Notes: generated by a model not told the origin, from the sequence alone. 57,167 bases of DNA from Actinomycetota bacterium (GCA_026392825.1 JAPLBF010000028.1:1-57167), one strand, 5' to 3'; shown: positions 1 through 8,469, counted from the first letter of the stretch. A program made the numbers and translations.

Positions 1-136
1 AACTGGGAAAGACCTCAAATTGCCCACCAGCTGCGCGATCAAGTGCGTATGAAGCACCCAACATGACACCGCCAACTAAATATAGGTTCCAAGCAAAAGA
101 AGCAAAAACTGCGGTTATAAAAGTTTTGTTCCTCAT
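1..136 (-). CDS. N-terminal part of a membrane protein, cut by the window edge
   Basis: The complement reads ATG at 136 and stays open to the window edge for 45 residues, beginning MRNKTFITAVFASF. Residues 6 to 30 are hydrophobic and look like one membrane segment or an uncleaved signal. An AGGAG ribosome site lies inside the last codons of the upstream deacylase gene, whose stop is only four bases away, so the two genes are probably co-transcribed and translationally coupled. Too little is visible to name a family. Confidence 0.6.
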   Translation of the reverse strand, partial: MRNKTFITAVFASFAWNLYLVGGVMLGASYALDRAAGGQFEVFPS

Positions 137-140
137 TCAA

Positions 141-629
141 CTAGTCTCCTACAATCATTGGTTGCGCACCAGTGCATTGAATCAATTCGTAATACGTTGT
201 TGGATAGACCGCATGGGGATGTCCAGCAGCAGCCCAAACAGCGTCGTAATCGTTTAACGCTTCATCAATAAGGATAATTTCTGGCTTAGAAATCCACCCC
301 AGTGGGCTCACGCCTCCAACCGAATAACCAGATACTTCTTTCACATAATTTGCATCGGCTCGTCCCAGTTCTGGGATTCCTAAACTCTTCGCAACTAAAT
401 CTGTATCAACGCGATGGCGACCGCTAGTGATAATCAAGAGCGGATTGCCAGAAGGCAATTTGAAAATTAGCGAAGATGCGATTTGGCCGACTTCAATGCC
501 AAGTCCATTTGCTGCATCAACGGCGGTTCGGGCAGTTTCTGAAAGAACGGTTACTTCTCCCTTTACTCCAAGATCTGAGGCGGCTTGAATAAAACGTTTT
601 ACCGCTGCCTTTTCTAAGATGCCTTCCAT
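141..629 (-). CDS. YbaK/EbsC-type aminoacyl-tRNA deacylase
   Basis: This 162-residue protein belongs to the YbaK/ProX family of stand-alone editing enzymes, which hydrolyse wrongly charged tRNA such as Cys-tRNA-Pro in the cytoplasm. The family features visible are the conserved lysine in the segment SSLIFKL (residues 52-58) and the glycine-rich signature GYSVGGVSPLGW near residues 101-112. I chose the ATG at 629 rather than 665. It removes a 12-residue extension, agrees with the start of the family, and places TATCCT exactly six bases upstream, which suggests a leaderless transcript. Substrate specificity cannot be read from the sequence. Confidence 0.85.
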   Translation of the reverse strand: MEGILEKAAVKRFIQAASDLGVKGEVTVLSETARTAVDAANGLGIEVGQIASSLIFKLPSGNPLLIITSGRHRVDTDLVAKSLGIPELGRADANYVKEVSGYSVGGVSPLGWISKPEIILIDEALNDYDAVWAAAGHPHAVYPTTYYELIQCTGAQPMIVGD

Positions 630-635
630 GGTTGC

Positions 636-641
636 AGGATA
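636..641 (-). promoter_or_regulatory. -10 box of the YbaK-family gene, leaderless type
   Basis: Reading the complement, TATCCT is followed by six bases and then the ATG at 629, so transcription would start at or next to the A of the start codon. There is no Shine-Dalgarno sequence. This hexamer overlaps by two bases the -10 box of the divergent MFS gene. I see no convincing -35 element. Confidence 0.5.
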
Positions 642-645
642 CCCT
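640..645 (+). promoter_or_regulatory. -10 box of the MFS gene, leaderless type
   Basis: TACCCT lies exactly six bases before the ATG at 652, with no ribosome site between them. It shares bases 640-641 with the -10 box on the other strand, so two polymerases could not occupy both promoters at once. The call rests on the spacing, which recurs at other operon heads in this window. Confidence 0.5.
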
Positions 646-651
646 TGGCAA

Positions 652-1854
652 ATGTCTAGCGGCACAATTGATCAAATTCATCGCGCGAAATTAGCGCGAA
701 ATTCTCTGTGGATCTCTTTCCTTTTGCTTGGAATAGTTTCTATGGGATGGGTCCCAAGGATCCCGGAAATCAAAGATGCTATCGGTCTTTCAAATGGCGC
801 ATTCGGATTTGTTTTATTGGGAAGTGCTTTTGGTTCGGTAACTGGTGCACAGCTTGCAGGCCGCTTAATGCATACCTACGGTTCGCAGCGCACAATTTTC
901 TTTGGAGTATTTGTAATGCCCGCAGGATTGGCGGGGATGGCGCTTTCTACAAATGCAGTAACGCTATTTCTAACGCTTTATACAATGGGGCTCGGTTACG
1001 CACTTATAGATATGTGTTACAACTTTCAAGGCACCGTCATTGAAAAAATCTTGGGACGGCGCTATATGTCTTCCTTTCACGCAATGTGGAGCACTGGAGC
1101 ATTTTTAACTACTGTTATTGGCGGATTGATTACTCGCCATGTTTCACCTCAAGCTAATTTGATTGCTATAGCCGTCGTATCAGTCTTTGCTTACTTAATC
1201 GCGACTTATTACTTACTTCCTTCAAGCATTGATGGACATAAAGGCGAAGAAGAACACGAATCAAAGATTCCGTTAATTGGTAAATCAGTTATGCCACTTT
1301 GGTTCTTGGGATTTGGATTAATGGCAAGCTTGATTGGTGAAGGAGCCGCAAGTGATTGGGGTGCAATTTTATTGCGGGATGAGATGGGATACGAGAAAGG
1401 AGTTTATGCATCTGCCTTTGCATCTTTTGCACTCGCCATGATCGTAAGCCGTTTCTTAGGAGATCGCGCTCTTGATCACTTTGGTCCAGCACGCCAGGTA
1501 AAACTTGGTGGTTATTTAGGTGGAAGTATCTGGGGGATTGCGATTGCGATAGCGATTCCAATGTCAGACTCTTATCCAATCCCTGCTTTGATAATTGTAA
1601 ATATTGGTTTCATTGCTGCAGGTATGGGCATCGGGCCTATGTTTCCGGCGTTTATTCTGGCCGCTAGTAAAACGCCAGGGATGGCACCCGCGGTGGCAAT
1701 TTCTAGAGTTGGAGTAATTGGAATCGCTGGGTTCTTCTTCGGGCCTTCAATCACAGGGCTAATCGCTGAGTATACAAACCTTACAGTTGGAATGGCATAT
1801 CCGGTAGCGATGTTAGTTCTCGCCGGTTTTATGTCGCGTGCTATTAAGAATTAA
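652..1854 (+). CDS. Major facilitator superfamily transporter
   Basis: This is a 400-residue integral membrane protein with about 12 hydrophobic segments, the usual MFS size. The loop after the second segment holds AGRLMHTYGSQR, a variant of the MFS G-x-x-x-D-R-x-G-R-R loop motif, and a weaker repeat (RFLGDRALDHFGPARQ) opens the second half. The ATG at 652 is preferred over 619 because it removes a hydrophilic extension and has TACCCT six bases upstream. The general type resembles YbjJ or fucose-permease-like carriers, but the substrate is unknown. Its divergent partner is the tRNA deacylase gene. Confidence 0.85.
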   Translation: MSSGTIDQIHRAKLARNSLWISFLLLGIVSMGWVPRIPEIKDAIGLSNGAFGFVLLGSAFGSVTGAQLAGRLMHTYGSQRTIFFGVFVMPAGLAGMALSTNAVTLFLTLYTMGLGYALIDMCYNFQGTVIEKILGRRYMSSFHAMWSTGAFLTTVIGGLITRHVSPQANLIAIAVVSVFAYLIATYYLLPSSIDGHKGEEEHESKIPLIGKSVMPLWFLGFGLMASLIGEGAASDWGAILLRDEMGYEKGVYASAFASFALAMIVSRFLGDRALDHFGPARQVKLGGYLGGSIWGIAIAIAIPMSDSYPIPALIIVNIGFIAAGMGIGPMFPAFILAASKTPGMAPAVAISRVGVIGIAGFFFGPSITGLIAEYTNLTVGMAYPVAMLVLAGFMSRAIKN

Positions 1855-1858
1855 AACC

Positions 1859-2599
1859 TCAAAAATAGGTTTTAAAGATAGTAAAGAGCGAAATCGTAAA
1901 TAACAGATAGGCGAACCCTCGTCGCAAAAGTACCGGCGAAGTCTTATGGGACAACTGTGATGAGATCTGGGCAATGACAATGGCGGATGCGCCCATCAGA
2001 ATCGGAATATGCCATTGCACATCGGCCCATTGCGAGCGATGGCCAACGAAAGCGGTTAGCGAGTTTACGGAGATAATCAAAAGTGAAGTTCCGGCGGCCA
2101 CAATTTGCGGTGTTCCAAAGTAGAGAACAAGTACTGGGATGGCAAGGAATCCGCCACCGATACCAAAAAGTCCAGTCATCGTCCCGATAACCAATGACAA
2201 AAGAACCAATACCGGAAAGGGCATTCTTTTCTGCTCATCTAACTTTGGTGGCCGCAACATCGAAGCACCTGCCAAAATTAAGACGCCAGCAAAACCAGTT
2301 GTAATAACTGAATCTGGTATCTGGTCAACGATAGATGAAAAGCCTAAGTTGGTAATTGAACCGATACCCCAGATAACAAAGGCATCGCGATACAAGACTT
2401 GTTTCTTTCGAACCTTGGGAATCAAACCAGATAGCGCAGCAAGTAGCACGACTGCTAGCGCTGCGGTGGTTGATGGCTTAGGATCAAAGCCAAATATGTA
2501 CATGAGAATCGGAACCGAAAGCATTGCCCCGCCAGCGCCAACTAAGCCGAGTGCGGCACCGATAAATCCACCGGCGATTAGCGCGAGTGCGGTCTCCAT
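1859..2599 (-). CDS. TauE/SafE family sulfite/anion exporter-like permease
   Basis: This is a 246-residue membrane protein of the TauE/SafE (DUF81) family, whose members are linked to export of sulfite, sulfoacetate and other small organic anions. It has the internal duplication typical of the family: GFIGAALGLVGAGGAML (residues 11-27) is echoed by IGTMTGLFGIGGGFLAIP (138-155). Length is normal. It follows the DoxX gene on the same strand after a hairpin, and converges with the MFS gene with only four bases between stops. GAGTAT lies six bases before the ATG, a weak match to the leaderless pattern seen elsewhere. The substrate is unknown. Confidence 0.85.
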   Translation of the reverse strand: METALALIAGGFIGAALGLVGAGGAMLSVPILMYIFGFDPKPSTTAALAVVLLAALSGLIPKVRKKQVLYRDAFVIWGIGSITNLGFSSIVDQIPDSVITTGFAGVLILAGASMLRPPKLDEQKRMPFPVLVLLSLVIGTMTGLFGIGGGFLAIPVLVLYFGTPQIVAAGTSLLIISVNSLTAFVGHRSQWADVQWHIPILMGASAIVIAQISSQLSHKTSPVLLRRGFAYLLFTISLFTIFKTYF

Positions 2600-2624
2600 T
2601 TCTTTATACTCTCACCAAAATAGG

Positions 2625-2652
2625 AAATGGCCCCCCTTTCGGGAGGCCATTT
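2625..2652 (-). terminator. Hairpin between the DoxX and TauE/SafE genes
   Basis: AAATGGCC and GGCCATTT face each other and are extended by a GC-rich stem with one mismatch around a short T-rich loop. It lies just after the DoxX stop on the minus strand. There is no long U tract, so it may be an attenuator or an RNA-stabilising stem rather than a full terminator. Confidence 0.55.
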
Positions 2653-2665
2653 CTCAGATTGTTAA

Positions 2666-3094
2666 TTACTTGTTAAAGAAAGAGATGTTTCCGATATGTG
2701 GACCGAAAGCATCTGCTGAGATTGCACCGCTGTAGATAAGCGCGAAAATGATTAGTGAAGCGCCGGCAAGTGCGAGATCCTTATTGAAAGCGATCATTTC
2801 ATTCTGCTTTGCAGTTGCATCTGTCTCTTTCCAGTAGTTATGGAAGATAACTGCGGCAAGTACCAAGGTGATTGCTAGCAATAGTGCACCGAGGTCTACC
2901 CAGAAACCGAGGGCGATGTAGATTCCACCGAGAAGGAAGAAGAGTCCGCTTACGATAACGCCGAGCTTTGCAGCAGGCAGTTTCTTGTACTTGGCATAAC
3001 CGGTCATCATCTCGAGCTTGGCAAAGTGAGCGATTCCTGAAGTGATGAAGATTAAGGCGAAGAGAATTCGGCCTATTACGAGTACTGCGTCCAT
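2666..3094 (-). CDS. DoxX family membrane protein
   Basis: This 142-residue protein has four predicted membrane segments and the typical DoxX opening, RILFALIFITSGIAHFAKL (residues 9-27). DoxX proteins are small quinone-oxidoreductase-associated or otherwise uncharacterised membrane proteins, and some partner with thiol or sulfur oxidation enzymes. The neighbouring TauE/SafE permease would fit a sulfur-related role, but this is only suggestive. A good ribosome site (AAGGAGA) precedes the ATG. The gene diverges from the SOS operon. Confidence 0.82.
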   Translation of the reverse strand: MDAVLVIGRILFALIFITSGIAHFAKLEMMTGYAKYKKLPAAKLGVIVSGLFFLLGGIYIALGFWVDLGALLLAITLVLAAVIFHNYWKETDATAKQNEMIAFNKDLALAGASLIIFALIYSGAISADAFGPHIGNISFFNK

Positions 3095-3194
3095 GGGTCT
3101 CCTTTTAAGTTAACTTTTATTTGTGCTTACAAGCGTCAGGGTAAGGGGTGATCTTTGACATTTCAACTACCTCAAGCGTGGCGTGGCGTGCGCC

Positions 3195-3223
3195 TTGCCA
3201 ATGTCAGAGCCTTGGGCTACTTT
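3195..3223 (+). promoter_or_regulatory. Promoter of the SOS mutagenesis operon
   Basis: TTGCCA (3195-3200) and TACTTT (3218-3223) are separated by 17 bases, a good housekeeping-sigma arrangement. The LexA box begins on the last base of the -10 element, so bound repressor would block the start of transcription. Confidence 0.65.
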
Positions 3224-3240
3224 TCGAACACTTGTTCGAA
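3223..3240 (+). promoter_or_regulatory. LexA binding site (SOS box)
   Basis: TTCGAACACTTGTTCGAA is an inverted repeat with perfect seven-base arms (TTCGAAC / GTTCGAA) around four bases. It contains the GAAC-N4-GTTC core known for LexA of Gram-positive bacteria and actinobacteria. It overlaps the -10 box and probable start site of an operon encoding two translesion polymerases, exactly where an SOS operator is expected. Confidence 0.88.
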
Positions 3241-3270
3241 TATCCACAGGAAGGCTTGAGGCGGTAAAAA

Positions 3271-3552
3271 ATGTCAGTCCCAGAAGTTGCTCCAGCTCAC
3301 GATGTCATCTCCGATGGAGCGGCCACACCTATTGAATTTACCTTTCGCGGCAAACGCTTTCGTATACACGCTGTTCTCTCGCGCTGGTGTGAAGCAGGTG
3401 GTTGGTGGAACCGAGTCAGCGATGGCATCTATCGCCCTGACGATGGAGCCCGCGCCTTATGGACCGTTGAAGCGGCGCCAATCGGTGCGTTAAATACCTT
3501 TCAACTCGAACGCGATGAGATCACAGGTTCCTGGATCGTAAAACAGGTTTGA
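3271..3552 (+). CDS. Small DUF6504-like protein of the DnaE2 operon
   Basis: This 93-residue soluble protein is first in the LexA-controlled operon. Its core, including FTFRGKRFRIHAVLSRWCEA (residues 24-43) and ALWTVEAAP, resembles DUF6504, a small domain found in actinobacteria near imuB and dnaE2; I recall the family but could not search it. It is followed by dnaE2 after 18 bases. There are no obvious catalytic residues. The role is unknown, and a helper of the mutagenic polymerase is the natural guess from context. A GAGGCGG ribosome site precedes the ATG. Confidence 0.72.
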   Translation: MSVPEVAPAHDVISDGAATPIEFTFRGKRFRIHAVLSRWCEAGGWWNRVSDGIYRPDDGARALWTVEAAPIGALNTFQLERDEITGSWIVKQV

Positions 3553-3570
3553 TTCAGGTTTGAGTTAAAA

Positions 3571-6500
3571 ATGAGCTTTATACATTTACGTACATCAAGT
3601 GCTTTCTCACTTAAATACGGAACCACCCAGCCACGTGATCTTGTAGAACGCGCTGCGCAATTTGAATCACCGGCGCTCGCACTCACCGATCGCGATGGCT
3701 TATCAGGTGCGATCCGTTTTGCTAGCGCTTGTCTGGAATTTGGAATCGCTCCAATTATTGGCATCAATTTGGCGATTGATTTACTGGCAGATCCAAATCT
3801 AAAGAGCACACCCGCTAAAGATTTACCGCGTGTGACTATCTTGGCTCACGGTGATGGGGGATGGCGCGCTCTTGTGCGTTTATTAAGCGGCCTTAACATG
3901 AACGCCGCAGATCGCACACCGATTCTGACTTTAGATTTCTTGCAACGCTTTAGCCAATATTCAACCCAACTGCATTTACTGCACGGCCCCGAATCACCAG
4001 TTAGCCAAGCGTTGGCGCTACACCGCAGCGATATTGCGCTAGAAATATTTAATAAGACCCGCGCACTCTTTGGCGATCACGCTATAGATTGCGTATCTCA
4101 CTTGGTTGCAGGCAGTGGCCCTTTTTCAACTGGGCATGCGGCAAGATCACTTATCTTCGCCCGCGATCACGATATTGATGCAGTAATCACTAATGCGGTG
4201 CGCATGCGCGATGCCGCAGATGGGCCAGTTGCCGATATTTTAGATTGTGCGCGCCAGCTAGTTCCTTTACATCAACGCCACCTGGAACGGCGCAATGCAG
4301 AAGGTTATTTAAAATCGAATGATCAGATGGTTTCACTCGCTGCTGAAATTGCACGCGCCGCGGGAGAACGCACCCCGCGCGATCTTTTAAATACAACTCG
4401 CCAATGGGCCGAACGCGCACTTTTATCACCGCAACGCGATCTTGGTTTAGGCGGTATTCACTTACCTGAGGCGCACATAGTCGGTGCTGATTCAGCAAGT
4501 GCGATGCGCACTTTGTTGCGTACTCGCTGTGAATCTGGAATCAACTGGCGCTACAACGACTCAGCCGCAATCAATAAAGCTCGTGCGCGCTTAGATGATG
4601 AACTCGCAACCGTTGCGACCTTGGGATACGAACCATATTTCTTAACCGTTGCTGACATCACCGATATGGCGCGAGATAGAAATATTCGAGTAGCAGCACG
4701 CGGCAGTGGTGCCGGTTCGCTGATCTGTCATCTGCTGGGTATTTCCGGAGTTGATCCGATGCAACACGGTTTATTAATGGAGCGTTTCTGTTCACCACTG
4801 CGCCGGGCTTTGCCTGATATCGATATTGATGTGGAATCTGCGCGCCGCTTAGAAATTTATGACTTGGTCTTTAAAAGATATGGCGATACTGATTGGCGAT
4901 CCCCACAAGCGCTTTCACGCTGTGCAACTGTTTCTATGGTCGACACCTATCGCGCACGAAATGCGATTCGCGATGTTGGGGCCGCACTTGGTCTGCCGGC
5001 GATGGAGATAGATCTAATCGCCAAATCTCTGCCGCATATCCGCGCCCGCAATATTGAGGCAACCCTTAAATCACTTCCTGAACTTCGCTCACTTAACTTA
5101 TCCGCCCCACTTACCGTGATGGCTATTTCATTGGCGCAACGCCTGGATGGCCTGCCGCGCCATTTAGCTATGCACCCTTGCGCAGTCGTTCTATCTGATG
5201 CGGGTTTATTAGATCGTGCGCCAGTTCAATTTAACGCCAGCGGTTATCCAATGGTGGAATTTGATAAAGATGGCGTAGAAGAAATTGGGTTATTGAAGCT
5301 AGATATATTGGGCGTGCGGATGCAATCGACAATTGCACATGCGGTACACGAGATAAAACGCGTTGTCGACATTGATTTAGATATTGATGCGGTGCCACTA
5401 GATGATGCGCCAACTTATGAATTGATCCAATCAACGCGCACGCTAGGCATCTTCCAAGTTGAAAGCCCGGGACAACGCGAATTAGTTGGCAAGTTAGCGC
5501 CGAAAACCTTTAGGGATTTAATTATCGATATCTCACTCTTTCGCCCCGGACCAGTTAAGAGCGACATGATCCGTCCCTTTCTTAACGCTCGCCACGGTTG
5601 GACTAGCGCACAGATAATCCACCCCGATCTTTATTCAATCTTGGCGCAGACCAAAGGCGTGGTGGTCTTTCACGAACAAGTTATCTCGATCATTGCGGTG
5701 ATGACCGGCATCTCACTTGCTGCCGCCGATGAAAAACGGCGTGCTTTAGGCAGTAAGGAAAGCCAGCAAGAAGTCTGCGATTGGTTCTTTCCTGCCGCCA
5801 CGGCGCGCGGTTATGAGCTGACCACGATTACTGAAATCTGGGATGTGCTTCGCGCCTTTGCATCCTTTGGATTCTGCAAAGCACATGCTGCAGCTTTCGC
5901 ACTTCCTACATATCAATCCGCTTACTTAAAGACACATTACCCGGCTGCATTTATTGCAGGTGTCTTAACTCATGACCCAGGTATGTACCCAAAGCGTTTA
6001 ATGATCGATGAAGCGCGCCAACTCGGCGTTGGTTTAGCACCGCTTGATGTAAATTTTTCGGGCAGTCAGTACACAGTAGAAAAGAACGATAGCGGTGGCG
6101 AGAGCGTGCGGATCGCACTTACTTCAGTTTCAGGAATTAGCGATAAGGAAGTCACTTCGATAATCACTGGCCGCCCCTATCTTGACCTCGCAGATTTTTA
6201 TCGCAGGTCTGGTGCATCACATCCAGTTATCGAAACTTTAATTATGACTGGTGCATTTGATCAGGTGCATTCGTTAAGTGAGGGAGCCATAAACCACCGC
6301 GATTTATTACTGCACCTATCGGATCTAACTCGCTCACCAGTTGCCAATATTGGCGGATCCCAAATGGTCTTTGGTTTTGCGCCCCCTGATGTAGAAGCAA
6401 GTGGTTTACCTGCGATGGGAGCTGCTGAAAAAGTACGCAATGAGGTTGAGCGATTAGGAATGGATATCACCCACCATATGCTCGAGTTTTATGCTCCATT

Positions 6501-6855
6501 TTTAAATGCGATCGGCGCAGTTAAATCTTCTGATTTACTTTCATTGCGGTCGCAGAGTGAAGTACTTGTGGCAGGAATTAAAGTTGCAATGCAGACCCCG
6601 CCAGTGCGTTCTGGACGGCGCGTCATTTTCTTAACTCTCGATGATGGTTATGGCTGTACCGACTCCACATTTTTCTCTGATGCCCAAGAGAGTTTTGCTT
6701 CCACTCTTTACAGTTCATCCATATTGTTAGTCCGTGGCACAACTCGCAGAACCGGTGATCGCGGCATCTCTATCAACGCCAACGGGGCTTGGGATCTGCG
6801 CGCCGCATATGAAAAATGGTCCCGCCAATTAGTACAGCAAGCGATTCAGAGATGA
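3571..6855 (+). CDS. dnaE2: Error-prone DNA polymerase III alpha subunit DnaE2
   Basis: This 1094-residue C-family polymerase does inducible translesion synthesis. Domain order is PHP (about 1-270), palm/thumb/fingers (to about 900), then a C-terminal helix-hairpin-helix and OB fold. The catalytic aspartates are present: PDIDID near residues 415-418 and LLKLDILG with Asp near 578. The PHP domain opens FIHLRTSSAFSL and so lacks the HxH metal motif kept in the replicative DnaE1 of this window (FVHLHVHTEYSM). Length fits DnaE2 rather than DnaE1. The stop overlaps the dinB start (ATGA), implying coupled translation. Confidence 0.93.
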   Translation: MSFIHLRTSSAFSLKYGTTQPRDLVERAAQFESPALALTDRDGLSGAIRFASACLEFGIAPIIGINLAIDLLADPNLKSTPAKDLPRVTILAHGDGGWRALVRLLSGLNMNAADRTPILTLDFLQRFSQYSTQLHLLHGPESPVSQALALHRSDIALEIFNKTRALFGDHAIDCVSHLVAGSGPFSTGHAARSLIFARDHDIDAVITNAVRMRDAADGPVADILDCARQLVPLHQRHLERRNAEGYLKSNDQMVSLAAEIARAAGERTPRDLLNTTRQWAERALLSPQRDLGLGGIHLPEAHIVGADSASAMRTLLRTRCESGINWRYNDSAAINKARARLDDELATVATLGYEPYFLTVADITDMARDRNIRVAARGSGAGSLICHLLGISGVDPMQHGLLMERFCSPLRRALPDIDIDVESARRLEIYDLVFKRYGDTDWRSPQALSRCATVSMVDTYRARNAIRDVGAALGLPAMEIDLIAKSLPHIRARNIEATLKSLPELRSLNLSAPLTVMAISLAQRLDGLPRHLAMHPCAVVLSDAGLLDRAPVQFNASGYPMVEFDKDGVEEIGLLKLDILGVRMQSTIAHAVHEIKRVVDIDLDIDAVPLDDAPTYELIQSTRTLGIFQVESPGQRELVGKLAPKTFRDLIIDISLFRPGPVKSDMIRPFLNARHGWTSAQIIHPDLYSILAQTKGVVVFHEQVISIIAVMTGISLAAADEKRRALGSKESQQEVCDWFFPAATARGYELTTITEIWDVLRAFASFGFCKAHAAAFALPTYQSAYLKTHYPAAFIAGVLTHDPGMYPKRLMIDEARQLGVGLAPLDVNFSGSQYTVEKNDSGGESVRIALTSVSGISDKEVTSIITGRPYLDLADFYRRSGASHPVIETLIMTGAFDQVHSLSEGAINHRDLLLHLSDLTRSPVANIGGSQMVFGFAPPDVEASGLPAMGAAEKVRNEVERLGMDITHHMLEFYAPFLNAIGAVKSSDLLSLRSQSEVLVAGIKVAMQTPPVRSGRRVIFLTLDDGYGCTDSTFFSDAQESFASTLYSSSILLVRGTTRRTGDRGISINANGAWDLRAAYEKWSRQLVQQAIQR

Positions 6856-8036
6856 CACAGTCCACGATTTTGCATGTGGACATGGATGCTTTCTACGCAT
6901 CTGTTGCAGAGCTAGATCACCCAGAACTTCGCGGCAAGGCAGTCGTAGTTGGTGCTGGTGCGCGCGGTGTTGTCTTATCGGCAAATTATGCCGCCCGTAA
7001 ATTTGGAATACGCGCTGCGATGCCAGTTGGTCGCGCCCAAAGAATGGCGCCGCAAGCAATCTTTATTGCACCAGATCACCATCGTTACTCAGAAATATCA
7101 GAGCGGGTAATGCAGATCTTCGCTTCATACACACCACTTGTTGAACCGATTTCACTCGATGAAGCATTTCTAGATGTAACAGGTGCGCGCAAATTACTCG
7201 GAACTGGCCGCGAGATCGCAACTGCAATTCGCGCCCGCGTTGAGAAAGAAGAGGGAATTACCTGTTCTGTCGGAATCGCACCTTCAAAGTTCATCGCCAA
7301 GCTAGCTTCACAGCACTGCAAACCAAATGGCATGCTTGAAATAACCACAGATCGAATCCTCACCTTTCTACATCCACTTCCCGTAGGTGCAATCTGGGGA
7401 GTTGGGCCAAAGACTGCCGAACAACTTGAAAGACTCGGTCTTCACACGGTGGCAGATATTGCAAATACTCCACGCGCAACGCTGATTCGCGCACTCGGTG
7501 ATGCCTCTGGTGCATCTCTCTATGAACTTGCCTGGGGGCGTGACTATCGCGATGTAACGCCGGAGGAGCCAGATAAGAGCATTTCCTCTGCCGAAACTTT
7601 TCCAAACGATTTAGATAATCCAACCGAAATCTTGCAAGAGTTTCTGCGAATGACTGAAAGGTCCACCGCGCGCTTACGAGAGAAAGGTTTATTTGCAAAG
7701 ACGATTTCCATCAAAGTGCGCTTTGCAGATTTTTCAACCATTAATCGTTCGAAGACTTTGCCACTTCCAATTGATAGCACCCACGAAGTTTATGAAGTTG
7801 TTAAGTCTTTATATCTGGCGCTAAAGATTGAACGAGCCAGATTGCGTTTAGTTGGAGTCTCACTTGAGAATCTGCAGGAAGATTCCCCCGAACAACTTGT
7901 CCTCGGGGCGCGCGAAAAGGGCTGGCGAGAAGCTGAAAGTGCGATTGATCAAGCAAAAGCGCGCTTTGGCCGCGGCAGTGTTCGCCCCGGGCGCTTGATA
8001 AAGCCAGGGGATCAGTCAGAATCGCAAGAGGATTAA
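6852..8036 (+). CDS. dinB: DNA polymerase IV (Y family)
   Basis: This 394-residue Y-family polymerase inserts nucleotides opposite damaged bases. Catalytic residues are intact: the HVDMD motif (residues 8-12) and SLDE with Asp103 and Glu104. ImuB, the usual Y-family partner of DnaE2, has lost these. The helix-hairpin-helix segment IWGVGPKTAEQLERLGL and the little-finger domain follow. EQLVLG near the C-terminus could be a weak sliding-clamp motif. The ATG at 6852 overlaps the dnaE2 stop, and the earlier in-frame ATG at 6816 would lie well inside dnaE2. It is last in the SOS operon, so it should be DNA-damage inducible. Confidence 0.93.
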   Translation: MTQSTILHVDMDAFYASVAELDHPELRGKAVVVGAGARGVVLSANYAARKFGIRAAMPVGRAQRMAPQAIFIAPDHHRYSEISERVMQIFASYTPLVEPISLDEAFLDVTGARKLLGTGREIATAIRARVEKEEGITCSVGIAPSKFIAKLASQHCKPNGMLEITTDRILTFLHPLPVGAIWGVGPKTAEQLERLGLHTVADIANTPRATLIRALGDASGASLYELAWGRDYRDVTPEEPDKSISSAETFPNDLDNPTEILQEFLRMTERSTARLREKGLFAKTISIKVRFADFSTINRSKTLPLPIDSTHEVYEVVKSLYLALKIERARLRLVGVSLENLQEDSPEQLVLGAREKGWREAESAIDQAKARFGRGSVRPGRLIKPGDQSESQED

Positions 8037-8067
8037 GGATCAACTAGCCCTCGGCGCAAAGATGTTC

Positions 8068-8073
8068 TATTGT
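8068..8073 (+). promoter_or_regulatory. -10 box of the DUF3040 gene, leaderless type
   Basis: TATTGT stands exactly six bases before the ATG at 8080 and no ribosome site is present, matching the leaderless arrangement at several other operon heads here. Confidence 0.5.
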
Positions 8074-8079
8074 TGGGAT

Positions 8080-8451
8080 ATGGCACTATCAGATCGCGAA
8101 CAACGCCTACTTGCCGAAATGGAAGAGGCGTTATCTGCCGATGACCCACGCCTAGTCTCGACGCTAAATGGTTCAACTTCACGATTTGGGGCATCTATCG
8201 GGATCGCGATAGCAGCACTGCTTGGCGGATTCGCCATTCTCTTTGCCGGTCTTGTCGCTCAGCTGACCTTGGTTGGCGTAGGTGGCTTCCTGGTTGCCCT
8301 CGTTGGCGTGATTCTGCTTATCAACGGCGTTACTAGCCGCGCATCTAGCTTCGGCAAGGGTTCTGGGTCCCCAAAACGCGCTCGCCGCTCCTTTACTCAA
8401 GGCTTCACCAAGGGGATGGAAGACCGCTGGGATCAGCGCAATAACGGCTAA
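8080..8451 (+). CDS. DUF3040 family membrane protein
   Basis: This 123-residue protein starts MALSDREQRLLAEMEEAL, the characteristic N-terminus of the actinobacterial DUF3040 family, followed by two membrane segments (about residues 45-85) and a basic tail. The function is unknown. In actinobacteria this gene commonly lies just upstream of mraZ, as it does here. I chose the ATG at 8080 over 8062 because the family begins at this point and TATTGT sits six bases upstream. A strong terminator follows. Confidence 0.85.
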   Translation: MALSDREQRLLAEMEEALSADDPRLVSTLNGSTSRFGASIGIAIAALLGGFAILFAGLVAQLTLVGVGGFLVALVGVILLINGVTSRASSFGKGSGSPKRARRSFTQGFTKGMEDRWDQRNNG

Positions 8452-8469
8452 AACTTCTTCGTAAACCTT

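Noticed and set aside
63-257. Plus-strand open frame of 64 residues
   Set aside because: It lies opposite the start of the truncated membrane gene and the end of the YbaK-type gene, has no ribosome site and shows no family features.
2139-2735. Plus-strand open frame of 198 residues
   Set aside because: It is opposite the TauE/SafE gene and DoxX end; its proline- and alanine-rich translation is the usual shadow of a membrane protein gene.
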